Shown here piece by piece: positions 1-7,411 of a DNA stretch of 64,000 nucleotides. Source of the stretch: an uncultured Lachnospiraceae bacterium (lineage in GTDB: Bacteria > Bacillota > Clostridia > Lachnospirales > Lachnospiraceae); the NCBI GenBank assembly GCA_910579425.1, contig CAJTVL010000004.1:1-64000 (forward strand), in the 5' to 3' direction. A model generated the notes under the pieces. It was not told the origin of the DNA. It saw only the letters and a list, made by a program, of their open reading frames with translations, and did no database searches. Every line of letters starts with the position of its first letter. Positions within the stretch are counted from its first letter, which is position 1. A program made the position numbers and the translations under genes.

Positions 1-2
1 CC

Positions 3-917
3 CTTGTATTTTTCGCATTTCTGTGTACCGCGGGACTTCTTTTCCTGGCATATCTTACTGCCAGGAAAAATCTGGAGACCGCCAGGGATATGGAAACCGT
101 GTCCGGCTGCATCAACGAAATCCGAAACGGTAATTACAGGGCTATGGAGGGGGATTTCGCGGGACATGACCTGCAAAAGGTGATGGCTCAGCTTGAAGAT
201 ATCCGCCACGGCATGGAGACGGCGGTGGAGGAGCAGATGAGGAGCCAGAAAATGAAGGTGGAACTGATCGCCAACGTGTCCCACGACATTAAGACCCCCC
301 TTACCTCCATCATCAGCTATGTACAGTTTCTAAAGCAGGAGGAAGATCTGCCGGAGCATGTAAAGGATTATGTGAAGATTCTGGATGAAAAATCCCAGAG
401 ACTGAAAAACATGGTGCAGGATGTCTTTGCGGTGAGCAAGGCGGCCAGCGGCGAGCTGCCCATGCATATGGAGGAGCTGGATTTCGGAAAGCTTCTGTGC
501 CAGACCCTGGCGGATATGCAGGAGCAGATCGATGGCAGCGCGGTATCCTTCCGCACGGAACTGCCCCAGGCTCCTGTGATGATCCTGGCTGACGGCCAGC
601 GGATGTATCGGGTGTTTCAGAACCTGTTCCAGAATGCCATCCAATATTCCCTGGCGGGTTCAAGGGTATATGTGACATTAAAAACAGACGGCACAATGGC
701 GGTTGCCAGCGTGAAGAATGCTTCTTTGATGGAGCTGGATAAAAAGAAAGACTTTGCAGAGCGGTTTGCCAGAGGAGACCAGAGCCGCACGGACGGCGGC
801 AGCGGCCTTGGCCTGTCCATCGCCCAGAGCTTCACCGAAGCCTGCGGCGGGGAATTTTCCTGGGAGACAGATGCGGATCTGTTTGTGGTGAAGGTTTCCT
901 TTCAAACGCTGAAGTAG
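3..917 (+). CDS. Sensor histidine kinase, C-terminal part (5' end outside window)
   Basis: The reading frame is already open at base 3, so the gene starts before the window. The first visible residues form a hydrophobic segment ending in a charged stretch, which fits the last transmembrane helix. A HAMP-like linker follows, then the HisKA phosphoacceptor motif (NVSHDIKTPLTS), and an HATPase domain with an N-box (FQNLFQNAIQYS) and a G-box (GGSGLGLSIAQ). It would autophosphorylate on the His of SHDIKTP and pass the phosphate to a response regulator that is not in view. Directly downstream is the stump of an FtsX-type permease, so this kinase probably once governed an ABC export or resistance transporter. 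The ligand cannot be deduced. Confidence 0.9.
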   Translation, partial: LVFFAFLCTAGLLFLAYLTARKNLETARDMETVSGCINEIRNGNYRAMEGDFAGHDLQKVMAQLEDIRHGMETAVEEQMRSQKMKVELIANVSHDIKTPLTSIISYVQFLKQEEDLPEHVKDYVKILDEKSQRLKNMVQDVFAVSKAASGELPMHMEELDFGKLLCQTLADMQEQIDGSAVSFRTELPQAPVMILADGQRMYRVFQNLFQNAIQYSLAGSRVYVTLKTDGTMAVASVKNASLMELDKKKDFAERFARGDQSRTDGGSGLGLSIAQSFTEACGGEFSWETDADLFVVKVSFQTLK

Positions 918-934
918 GAAGCAGCATAAAGAGT

Positions 935-960
935 CCCTGCATCCTTTCATGGGTGCAGGG
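935..960 (+). terminator. Terminator-like hairpin after the kinase gene
   Basis: Arms 935-944 and 951-960 pair over 10 bp with one G-U, and the loop is 6 nt (tttcat). No proper T-run follows, so termination may be weak. Confidence 0.45.
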
Positions 961-999
961 AAGGCATTCTATTTCAAAATATAATGGAGGTGGCAGGCT

Positions 1000-1218
1000 A
1001 TGACATGGCCTTTTGAGAATGATACCAGCGCCATTACAAAGAAGCTGGCCTTAAAAAGTATAAAGGCTGATTGCCGGAAATTATTATATACTTCTTTAAC
1101 AATAGCCATAGCGATGTGGTGTATTGTGTTTTATCAACGGAGTCGGTATAATGGTCAAAAGGCCATAGGGCCGGGGACGTTCCTGCTGGCTCCAACCCGG
1201 AGGTGGAACAGACTATGA
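1000..1218 (+). pseudogene. 5' remnant of an FtsX-type ABC transporter permease
   Basis: A ribosome site (GGAGGTGG) precedes an ATG at 1000. The first 40 or so residues (MTWPFENDTSAITKKLALKS, then a charged stretch and a hydrophobic LTIAIAMW segment) resemble the start of FtsX/MacB-type permeases, which open with a cytoplasmic K/R-rich stretch and a first membrane helix. Homology stops near residue 45. The frame then runs 25 unrelated residues to a stop, whereas intact members have 400 to 800 residues. I read this as a permease gene whose body was deleted or displaced, possibly when the module at 1.3-6.4 kb arrived. A genuine 72-residue membrane peptide is less likely. Confidence 0.6.
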
Positions 1219-1305
1219 AAATCAGCTGTAAACCGCTGTAATTGCGCTTGTGCCGGACGATGCCCCATAAGGGAGAACGGGCAACAAAATGCAATTATAC
1301 TGTTC

Positions 1306-1325
1306 TTGAGAATTTCTTGAGATTT
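1306..1325 (+). promoter_or_regulatory. Tandem TTGAG box before the response-regulator gene
   Basis: TTGAGAATTTC is followed immediately by TTGAGATTT, two direct half-sites 11 bp apart, about one helical turn. The same 20 bp occurs unchanged at 3131-3150 before the ATPase gene. OmpR-family regulators typically bind such direct repeats, so this is probably the autoregulatory site of the regulator encoded next. A TATGAT-like -10 lies just downstream (about 1327-1332). Confidence 0.6.
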
Positions 1326-1359
1326 GTATGATAAGATACGCACAATACACACAGAGGGG

Positions 1360-2040
1360 GTGTCAGAACTGAACGGCACAATATTGATTGTGGATGATGA
1401 ACGTGGCATTGTTGACACGATGAAAGCCTACTTTTCTACACAGTATGAGGTTTTGACCGCTTATAGCGGAGAAGAAGCAATACAAAAAGCAGAAAACCAG
1501 CCGGATTTAATTCTGCTGGACATCAATATGCCAGGAATAGATGGTCTGACCGTCTGCCAGACCATACGGGAACACGTTGCCTGTCCAATTCTGTTCCTGA
1601 CGGCCCGTATGGAATCCACTGACAAAATCAACGGCTTTCAAGCTGGGGCTGATGATTATATCGTAAAGCCTTTTGACCTGGACGAGCTGGCGGCGAGGAT
1701 TGCCGCCCATCTGCGGAGGGAGCAGCGGCGGCACAGTCAATCCATTGTGCGTTTCTTTGGAGAACTTGCGGTTGACTACTCTGCCCGGACTGTGACGGTT
1801 CATAATGAACCAATCGCACTGTCCAAGCGGGAATTTGACATACTGGAACTGCTTTCCTTGAACGCAGGGCAAGTATTTGACCGGGAACGGATTTATGAAG
1901 CGGTGTGGGGGATTGACGGGGACGGAAACAGCGATACCATCATGGAGCATATCCGAAAAATTCGGATCAAACTGGCGGCTCACACGCTCCACAGCTATAT
2001 TGAAACGGTTTGGGGGTGTGGATACAAGTGGAACGGCTGA
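1360..2040 (+). CDS. OmpR-family response regulator of the ABC transporter module
   Basis: An N-terminal receiver domain (ILIVDDE, phosphoacceptor Asp in LILLDINMPG, conserved Lys in YIVKPF) joins a C-terminal winged-helix DNA-binding domain (LSKREFDILELL, then an RKIRIKL recognition region and a terminal YIETVWGCGYKW wing). About 226 residues is normal for the family. The GTG at 1360 (VSELNGTILIVDDE) is preferred because the receiver fold begins there. The frame is open to a TTG at 1324, and the ribosome site is not decisive. The stop overlaps the kinase start, so the pair is translationally coupled. Its likely targets are the two identical boxes at 1306 and 3131, giving autoregulation and control of the transporter. 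Confidence 0.9.
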   Translation: MSELNGTILIVDDERGIVDTMKAYFSTQYEVLTAYSGEEAIQKAENQPDLILLDINMPGIDGLTVCQTIREHVACPILFLTARMESTDKINGFQAGADDYIVKPFDLDELAARIAAHLRREQRRHSQSIVRFFGELAVDYSARTVTVHNEPIALSKREFDILELLSLNAGQVFDRERIYEAVWGIDGDGNSDTIMEHIRKIRIKLAAHTLHSYIETVWGCGYKWNG

Positions 2041-3134
2041 AAAATATGAGCCTGCGGCGGGCGTTTTTCCTGCTGGCCCTCTGCGGGCTGCTGACGGCGG
2101 TGGCGCTGGCCTCTCTGCTGTGGGCAGTATGCTGGCTGGTTTCGTCCCAATATCCTTTGGGCGGGATAAGTATCAGCATTGACGGCGCGATGACTCCGCT
2201 TCCCCAGCCCACGCCGGAACAACTGCGGCTGCTGACGATGTTAGATATTATCTCGCTGCTGGGCTGGGTTGTGTTCCCGGCAGCGGGGCTGGGGATGGCG
2301 GGAACGCTCTTTTACCGCTGGAAGCTGAAAGAACCAATCCGAATTTTGCTGGAGGGGACAAGGCGCATCCAGGACCACAACATGGACTTTACACTCCCAA
2401 CTCCCTCTGCAGATGAACTGGGACAGATTTGTATGGCGTTTGAGAATATGCGTCTGGAGTTATTGAAAACCAACCGAGAGCTATGGCGGCATACCGAGGA
2501 ACGCAAACGTCTTAATGCCGCGTTTGCCCATGATTTGCGCAACCCCATTACAGTCCTGAAGGGCAACTTAAAATTGCTGCGGAAGAGTGCGCCGGATGAA
2601 CCGGCCATTGATCGTCTGGAAAGCTATACTTTAAGAATAGAACAGTATGTAGAGGCTATGAGCAGTATTCAGCGTATCGATCAGATGCCGGTGCGAATCA
2701 GTGAAGTGACTGCCTCTGCTTTGCGGGCGGAGTTGGAGGAAACTGCCAGACTATTTGCGCCCTCTTTGTATATTGAGATTGCTGTGCCAAATACAGGAAC
2801 GCTCCGAATTGACCACGGGATATTTCTGAATGTGGCGGAAAATCTGATTGGAAACGCAGCCCGTTTCGCACAAAAGAAGCTGGAAATCGCCCTTGCCTTG
2901 GAGAATGACAGCTTGCTGCTTTCCGTTGCGGATGACGGCCCTGGATTTCCGGATGAACTGCTCAAAAACGGGCCGAAGCCCTTTGGAAGATTAGAAGAAA
3001 ACTCTGAACATTTTGGCATGGGATTGTATAGCAGCAGTCTCCTGTGCCGAAAGCACGGCGGAAACCTCCGACTGGAGAACCGTCCGGCGGGTGCGATTAC
3101 CACCGCATCCATTCAAATAAATTTCAAACTTTGA
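2028..3134 (+). CDS. Sensor histidine kinase of the ABC transporter module
   Basis: There are two transmembrane helices (roughly residues 12-38 and 70-98) with only a short extracytoplasmic loop, then a HAMP-like linker, a HisKA domain with the phosphoacceptor His near residue 168 (AFAHDLRNPITVLKG) and an HATPase domain (N-box ENLIGNAARFA, G-boxes DDGPGFP and GMGLYSS). A small external loop suits kinases that sense through a partner transporter rather than by binding ligand directly; that is inference. The GTG at 2028 overlaps the regulator stop and has GGGGGTG upstream. The ATG at 2046 is an alternative. The stop codon lies inside the second regulatory box at 3131. Confidence 0.88.
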   Translation: MERLKNMSLRRAFFLLALCGLLTAVALASLLWAVCWLVSSQYPLGGISISIDGAMTPLPQPTPEQLRLLTMLDIISLLGWVVFPAAGLGMAGTLFYRWKLKEPIRILLEGTRRIQDHNMDFTLPTPSADELGQICMAFENMRLELLKTNRELWRHTEERKRLNAAFAHDLRNPITVLKGNLKLLRKSAPDEPAIDRLESYTLRIEQYVEAMSSIQRIDQMPVRISEVTASALRAELEETARLFAPSLYIEIAVPNTGTLRIDHGIFLNVAENLIGNAARFAQKKLEIALALENDSLLLSVADDGPGFPDELLKNGPKPFGRLEENSEHFGMGLYSSSLLCRKHGGNLRLENRPAGAITTASIQINFKL

Positions 3135-3150
3135 GAATTTCTTGAGATTT
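3131..3150 (+). promoter_or_regulatory. Second identical tandem TTGAG box, before the ATPase gene
   Basis: This 20-bp sequence matches 1306-1325 base for base, with 11-bp spaced half-sites. It covers the kinase stop codon. An AT-rich -10-like stretch (atattgtaaa, 3151-3160) follows. It probably forms a separate regulator-dependent promoter for the ATPase and permease genes. Confidence 0.6.
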
Positions 3151-3160
3151 ATATTGTAAA

Positions 3161-3192
3161 CTCTCCTTATCAACGATAAGGAGGGCTTTTTT
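3161..3192 (+). terminator. Hairpin with T-run that also contains the ATPase-gene ribosome site
   Basis: CTCCTTATC (3163-3171) and GATAAGGAG (3175-3183) pair perfectly over 9 bp around a 3-nt loop. C3161-G3185 and U3162-G3184 can extend the stem. Six T residues (3187-3192) run straight into the ATG at 3193. The 3' arm is the ribosome site (AAGGAGG) of the ATPase gene. The element could stop readthrough from the kinase gene, hide the ribosome site, or both. Confidence 0.65.
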
Positions 3193-3867
3193 ATGAGAAT
3201 TGAAGCCAAAGATTTATCCAAAGTTTATGGCAATGGCGAGAACCGGGTTGTCGCTTTGGATAAGGTCAATCTGGAAATTAATGCGAATGATTTTATATCT
3301 ATCATGGGGCCATCGGGCAGCGGCAAAAGCACACTTCTCCATCTTTTGTCCGGGTTGGACAGGCCGACCTTTGGCACTCTGACCTATGACGGTAAGAACA
3401 TTTACAGCTTTAGCGATCAGGAGCTGTCCGGCTTTCGCCGCCGTCGTATTGGTTTCATATTCCAGCAGTTTAATCTTCTTCCAGTTCTGACGGCAAGAGA
3501 GAACATCATCATGCCCCTGCTTCTGGACGGGAAACAGCCGGATGAGGGGTATCTCCAAGAACTTTCCCGGATGCTGGGGATTCATGAGCGCTTGACCCAT
3601 TTGCCCCATGAACTTTCCGGTGGACAGCAGCAGCGTGTCGCGATTGCGCGTGCGCTGATCGCTCGGCCTGACATTATCTTTGCGGATGAGCCGACTGGAA
3701 ATCTGGACAGCAAAAGCGGCGGTGAGGTGATGGAACTGCTGCGGAGTGTTTGGAAAAAACTGGGGACAAAGCTGGTTGTCATTACCCATGATAGCCAGGT
3801 AGCGCAGATGGCTGACCGGCAGTTTATGATTGTGGACGGCGTTCTTTCGGAGGTGGCGGCAAAATGA
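3193..3867 (+). CDS. ABC transporter ATP-binding protein (MacB/LolD/BceA type)
   Basis: A 224-residue ABC ATPase with Walker A GPSGSGKST (about residues 39-47), a Q-loop in FQQFNLLP, the signature LSGGQQQR, Walker B IIFADEPTGNLDS and the H-loop VITHD. The RRRIGFIFQQFN and ADEPTGNLDS forms are characteristic of the lipoprotein, macrolide and antimicrobial-peptide exporter group, where the ATPase drives a large FtsX permease. Its stop overlaps the permease start (ATGA), so the two are made together. Together with the kinase and regulator upstream it forms a four-gene unit of the kind that detoxifies cell-envelope-active peptides. The substrate is not deducible. Confidence 0.93.
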   Translation: MRIEAKDLSKVYGNGENRVVALDKVNLEINANDFISIMGPSGSGKSTLLHLLSGLDRPTFGTLTYDGKNIYSFSDQELSGFRRRRIGFIFQQFNLLPVLTARENIIMPLLLDGKQPDEGYLQELSRMLGIHERLTHLPHELSGGQQQRVAIARALIARPDIIFADEPTGNLDSKSGGEVMELLRSVWKKLGTKLVVITHDSQVAQMADRQFMIVDGVLSEVAAK

Positions 3868-6365
3868 AACAATACCATACTCTGGCCCTGAAAGAACTGC
3901 TGGCCCAGCGGGTCACTTCGGTTCTGATTCTCCTGGCAATCCTGTTGTCCACCATGATGACGGCGGTGATAGGCCAGTCCCTCGGTATCCTGTCCGCCAT
4001 GCGGCAGCAACAGGCCATCGCCATCGGCGGAAACCGTCACGTGGGCTTTGTCCAGATGGACGAAGAACAACTGACGGTGCTGGAAAACGACCCGCGCCTG
4101 TCCTTTGTGGGCAGCTCTGTCGTGGTGGGGAGCACACAGCTGGACAATACCCTGATTCTGGGACTTAGCGAGTTCCACGAAGATGTACGGGCCGTCTATC
4201 CATCCATATCTGCCATCAAAGAGGGCCGTCTGCCCGAAGCGCCTATGGAAATCGCTTTACCCGAAGATGTACTGGGCTATCTGGGCTTCTCCGGTGGACT
4301 GGGGGACACCATATCCCTCTCCCTCTCCAAGGCTCTGCGCCACGGGGTCATGACCCAGTCCTATGACTTCACCGCCGAATTTGCCTTGGTGGGTATCACT
4401 GAAAGCAATTACCTTAACTATGCCGCTGGAGTTGTCCATGGTATTGTAGGGCCTGGGACAGCGGAAATGCTGCTGCCAAAGGAGTATTTCTATTACAACT
4501 TAGATATTCGCGTGGCAGATAAAAGACTGTTTCAAGCCACGATTGACGATTTAGTAACAGCCCTGAATGTACATGAACTGGATACCACATACAACATTCC
4601 ATATTTGGAGGCTCTGGGGATCCGATACAGTGCCGAGGCCGCTGATGTGTCGGATGCTTCCGACCAGGGCTTCTCCCTGATGCTGGCAGCAGGAATCCTG
4701 TTGGGGACATTGCTTTTGTTGGCGGCGGGGCTGGTAATCTATAACATCCTGAAAATCGATGTTTCCCGGCGTACCGCCCAGTACGGCGTTCTCCGAGCCA
4801 TAGGCGCAAACAAGCGGCAGCTCTATTTTCTGGTGTCCGCCCAGGTTCTTCTTCTGTGTGCGGTAGGTATCCCCCTGGGCTTGCTGTTGGGAACTCTGTC
4901 GGCAAAGGGTATTCTCACCGCCGCCACAGGTCTGTTGTCCCCGGAAATTTTTTTAGCCCGTGATGCCGGAGAGTTGAAGCGCTTGATTTTAGAAAATAGC
5001 GGTGGCAAAGGCCTGTTCCTGCTGGCCAGCGCCGCCATTACGCTGATCTTTGCCATGATTGCCGCCCTGCCTGCGGCACAGTACGCGGCGCGGGTAGCTC
5101 CCACTGTTGCGATGGCAGGCAGCAAAGTGAAAATCAAGCGCCGAAGCCGGAAGGAAAAGAAAATCCATAATTTCGAGGCGTTTTACGCCCGGCTCAATTT
5201 GAAGCGAAGCCCGGGACGCACCGCCATTACGGTTCTGTCCCTGGTTATGAGCATCACGGTTTTCATCGCTCTTCAAGGAGCGGTGGGGATTCTGGATACC
5301 GCCGGGGGCGGTGTGGCAGATCATTATGGGGACTACTCCATTACCAATGTATCAGCGGGATTTTCTCCGAAGGAGTACCAGGAACTGAGGGATGATACAC
5401 AGGTAGCGGAATTGACCGCTATGCAGTTTTCACTTTATGACCAGGGGACGGACGGCTATCCGGTTGGAATCGGATTTGGGTTCCCTCTCCGGCCAGGGGA
5501 GACCTTCCAAGTGGTGGGGCTGAACGAGGCTTACTGGGATAAGGCTTTTTCCGCACTGCCATCGGAGATTCTTGAAAAGCTGAAAGCGGGGGAGGGCTGT
5601 ATGGTTCGCAACCCTCTGCCGTTGGTCTTTGAAGGCGAGGAGATTCCCCGCACCAGCATACAGACAGGGGATGTCATCACCGTGGCAGGTCAGGAACTGA
5701 AAGTGCTGGCCACCCTGGACGGCTATGATACTTATTTGAGTGTGGGAAACAATGGATTTGTAAACGGTGTTCAGGTCGTTGTGAATGAAGAGCTGTATGC
5801 TTCTCTCACCGGGAAAACGACGTATAACTGGCTGCTGCCAGCTTTGGTGCAAGGAGTTGACCGGGAAGGATTTGACGGTACTGTGGAAGCTCTGGCGGGG
5901 CGGATTCCCGGCACACTTTGGCTGTCCTACGAGGATACAGACCGGCAGTTGGCAGAGAGTTTCCAACAGATTCAATTTCTGGCCTGGGGGTTGATTTTGT
6001 TTGTGGCGCTGATCGGTTTGCTGAATATTATCAACACTGTCTATACCAATATCCACACCCGCATTGCGGAAATTGGTATGCAGCGGGCTATTGGTATGAG
6101 CGTGGGAAGTCTATTCAAAGTATTCTTGTGGGAAGGGGCCTATTATGGCTTGTTCGCAGCAGGAATCGGAAGTTTAGCCGGATATATTTGCACGATTTTC
6201 GTAGAGGCGGCAAAGACAGACAGCATTCAGCTGGCTGCCGTTCCCATAATTCCAATCGCGGAGGCAACTGTACTTTCGATTGGAGCCTGCTTGTTGGCAA
6301 CGTGCATTCCGTTAAGAAGAATCATCAAAATGAACATCGTGGATTCTATCGAAGCAGTTGAATAA
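3864..6365 (+). CDS. Large FtsX-family ABC transporter permease
   Basis: 833 residues with the layout of this family: one N-terminal helix (residues about 15-40), a large extracytoplasmic domain (about 40-270), a first FtsX domain with three helices (about 270-420), a second extracytoplasmic region after another N-terminal-like helix (about 450-690) and a second FtsX domain at the C terminus (GLILFVALIGLLNIINT onward). The motif YGVLRAIGANKRQL in the first FtsX domain and IGMQRAIGMSVGSLF in the second are the typical inner-loop motifs that contact the ATPase. It starts within the ATPase stop. Role: mechanotransmission-type export or target protection at the membrane, probably against peptide antibiotics (inferred from the module). 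Confidence 0.9.
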   Translation: MKQYHTLALKELLAQRVTSVLILLAILLSTMMTAVIGQSLGILSAMRQQQAIAIGGNRHVGFVQMDEEQLTVLENDPRLSFVGSSVVVGSTQLDNTLILGLSEFHEDVRAVYPSISAIKEGRLPEAPMEIALPEDVLGYLGFSGGLGDTISLSLSKALRHGVMTQSYDFTAEFALVGITESNYLNYAAGVVHGIVGPGTAEMLLPKEYFYYNLDIRVADKRLFQATIDDLVTALNVHELDTTYNIPYLEALGIRYSAEAADVSDASDQGFSLMLAAGILLGTLLLLAAGLVIYNILKIDVSRRTAQYGVLRAIGANKRQLYFLVSAQVLLLCAVGIPLGLLLGTLSAKGILTAATGLLSPEIFLARDAGELKRLILENSGGKGLFLLASAAITLIFAMIAALPAAQYAARVAPTVAMAGSKVKIKRRSRKEKKIHNFEAFYARLNLKRSPGRTAITVLSLVMSITVFIALQGAVGILDTAGGGVADHYGDYSITNVSAGFSPKEYQELRDDTQVAELTAMQFSLYDQGTDGYPVGIGFGFPLRPGETFQVVGLNEAYWDKAFSALPSEILEKLKAGEGCMVRNPLPLVFEGEEIPRTSIQTGDVITVAGQELKVLATLDGYDTYLSVGNNGFVNGVQVVVNEELYASLTGKTTYNWLLPALVQGVDREGFDGTVEALAGRIPGTLWLSYEDTDRQLAESFQQIQFLAWGLILFVALIGLLNIINTVYTNIHTRIAEIGMQRAIGMSVGSLFKVFLWEGAYYGLFAAGIGSLAGYICTIFVEAAKTDSIQLAAVPIIPIAEATVLSIGACLLATCIPLRRIIKMNIVDSIEAVE

Positions 6366-6375
6366 AAGAATTGAT

Positions 6376-6413
6376 CTGCCCGGCAGCAGAAAAGAAAAAA
6401 TGTTGCCGGGCAG
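6376..6413 (+). terminator. GC-rich hairpin after the transporter operon
   Basis: A 12-bp stem (6376-6387 with 6402-6413, one G-U) flanks an A-rich 14-nt loop. It lies 10 nt after the permease stop and before an independent promoter. There is no T-run on the + strand. Confidence 0.55.
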
Positions 6414-6467
6414 GCTGATTTCCCCTATCTAAAAGGCTATTTCTGGTGGCGCTTTGGAAAAGGGCTG

Positions 6468-6496
6468 TTGACAGAACCTGCCGTATCCGATATAAG
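6468..6496 (+). promoter_or_regulatory. Sigma-A promoter of the IIGGADGPTSIF gene
   Basis: A perfect -35 TTGACA (6468-6473), a 17-bp spacer and a -10 TATAAG (6491-6496). It is followed by the ribosome site AAGAAGGA and the ATG at 6521. Confidence 0.75.
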
Positions 6497-6520
6497 TGAT
6501 ATAGAAAGAAGGACACTGAC

Positions 6521-7207
6521 ATGGGAAAAAGAGCAGAGAATGTATCCATCATAGGCGGGGCAGACGGCCCCACAAGCATTTTTCTGATCGGCAATAAAGG
6601 CAAGCGAAAGCTGAAAGAGCGGATCAGGGGATTTTTTTACGAAAAAAAGAGGCAGAGAGTCAAGAAGAAAATAACAGCCAATCCTCATACCCTGGAGGAA
6701 TTGACAGATTATTTGAAAAGGGAATATGGGGCCAGGGAGCTCTCAAAAAAATCCCGCGCTTATCAGGAACAGAGAAAATCCATGAAGGAAGCTTTGATTG
6801 TGCGTTACCGTCCGGAATTACTGGGTGATTTGGCGCAGATAAGGTTTCCGAGGGAGGAATTGTCAGGAAAAGGAGATTTTTCCGGAGAAGAGTGCAAAAA
6901 AGCGCTAGAAGAAATGTGGAAAAAGTGTGAGCAAAGAAGCCGCAGGGCGGAGGAAATCCCGGAGGATGTTTTTTCCATGGATTTTCATATCTATGAGATC
7001 AGGGATTCCAGGGGCGGCAGGGTGCAGACAGGGATCGAAACCGTCTGGGAACAGATGGGTGTTTCCTGGAGCGGGAATCCCAAAAGGAAGAGACAGCTAA
7101 ACAGGGTATCCAGAAATATTTATCTCTATTATGGGGTGTCCGAGGAGGACATAAAGAATGAAACCGAGCGGTATGATTTACTGGTGACGGCGCTGAGCAG
7201 TTATTGA
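6521..7207 (+). CDS. Uncharacterised charged protein opening with an IIGGADGPTSIF motif
   Basis: 228 residues. Residues 9-22 read SIIGGADGPTSIFL, the signature found in the membrane beta subunits of sodium-pumping decarboxylases (OadB/GcdB group). The rest is nothing like those proteins: it is soluble, very rich in Lys, Arg and Glu, predicted helical, and has no membrane span. It is therefore not a decarboxylase subunit. A strong promoter (6468) and ribosome site give it its own transcription unit, and it sits between the resistance-type transporter module and the HTH-methyltransferase gene. I do not recognise the C-terminal domain and assign no function. Borrowing of this motif by a cytosolic protein is the point of interest. 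Confidence 0.75.
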   Translation: MGKRAENVSIIGGADGPTSIFLIGNKGKRKLKERIRGFFYEKKRQRVKKKITANPHTLEELTDYLKREYGARELSKKSRAYQEQRKSMKEALIVRYRPELLGDLAQIRFPREELSGKGDFSGEECKKALEEMWKKCEQRSRRAEEIPEDVFSMDFHIYEIRDSRGGRVQTGIETVWEQMGVSWSGNPKRKRQLNRVSRNIYLYYGVSEEDIKNETERYDLLVTALSSY

Positions 7208-7301
7208 GCAGCGCTGCGGCTCCACTCAGTCTTATGCACGATACTTTCAACGAGAAGGGTGATGGTTGAATATAAGAGAAAGAACATCAACTTTTGCGTT
7301 A

Positions 7302-7331
7302 TTGTAAGCGTCTTTGCATTAAAGCTATAAT
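7302..7331 (+). promoter_or_regulatory. Probable promoter of the HTH-methyltransferase gene
   Basis: TTGTAA (7302-7307), an 18-bp spacer and TATAAT (7326-7331), 80 bp before the ATG at 7412. The -35 is imperfect. Confidence 0.5.
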
Positions 7332-7411
7332 GCTGTTGTAGGCGAAAGGATGTATGTGCGGAATATAATCCGCCATCAGTAAGCTGATAACAGTGAAAGG
7401 AAGGTGGTTTT

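Noticed and set aside
1120..1155. TTGTGT-17-TATAAT inside the permease remnant
   Set aside because: It fits promoter spacing but lies in coding-derived sequence with no gene directly after it; likely chance.
1215..1241. Short ORF MKISCKPL with a GGAGGTGG-like site
   Set aside because: Only eight codons, in a decayed region, with no conserved context.
3193..6365. Assignment as LolCDE or as a bacitracin (BceAB) transporter specifically
   Set aside because: The ATPase and permease fit the wider exporter group; no feature fixes the substrate.
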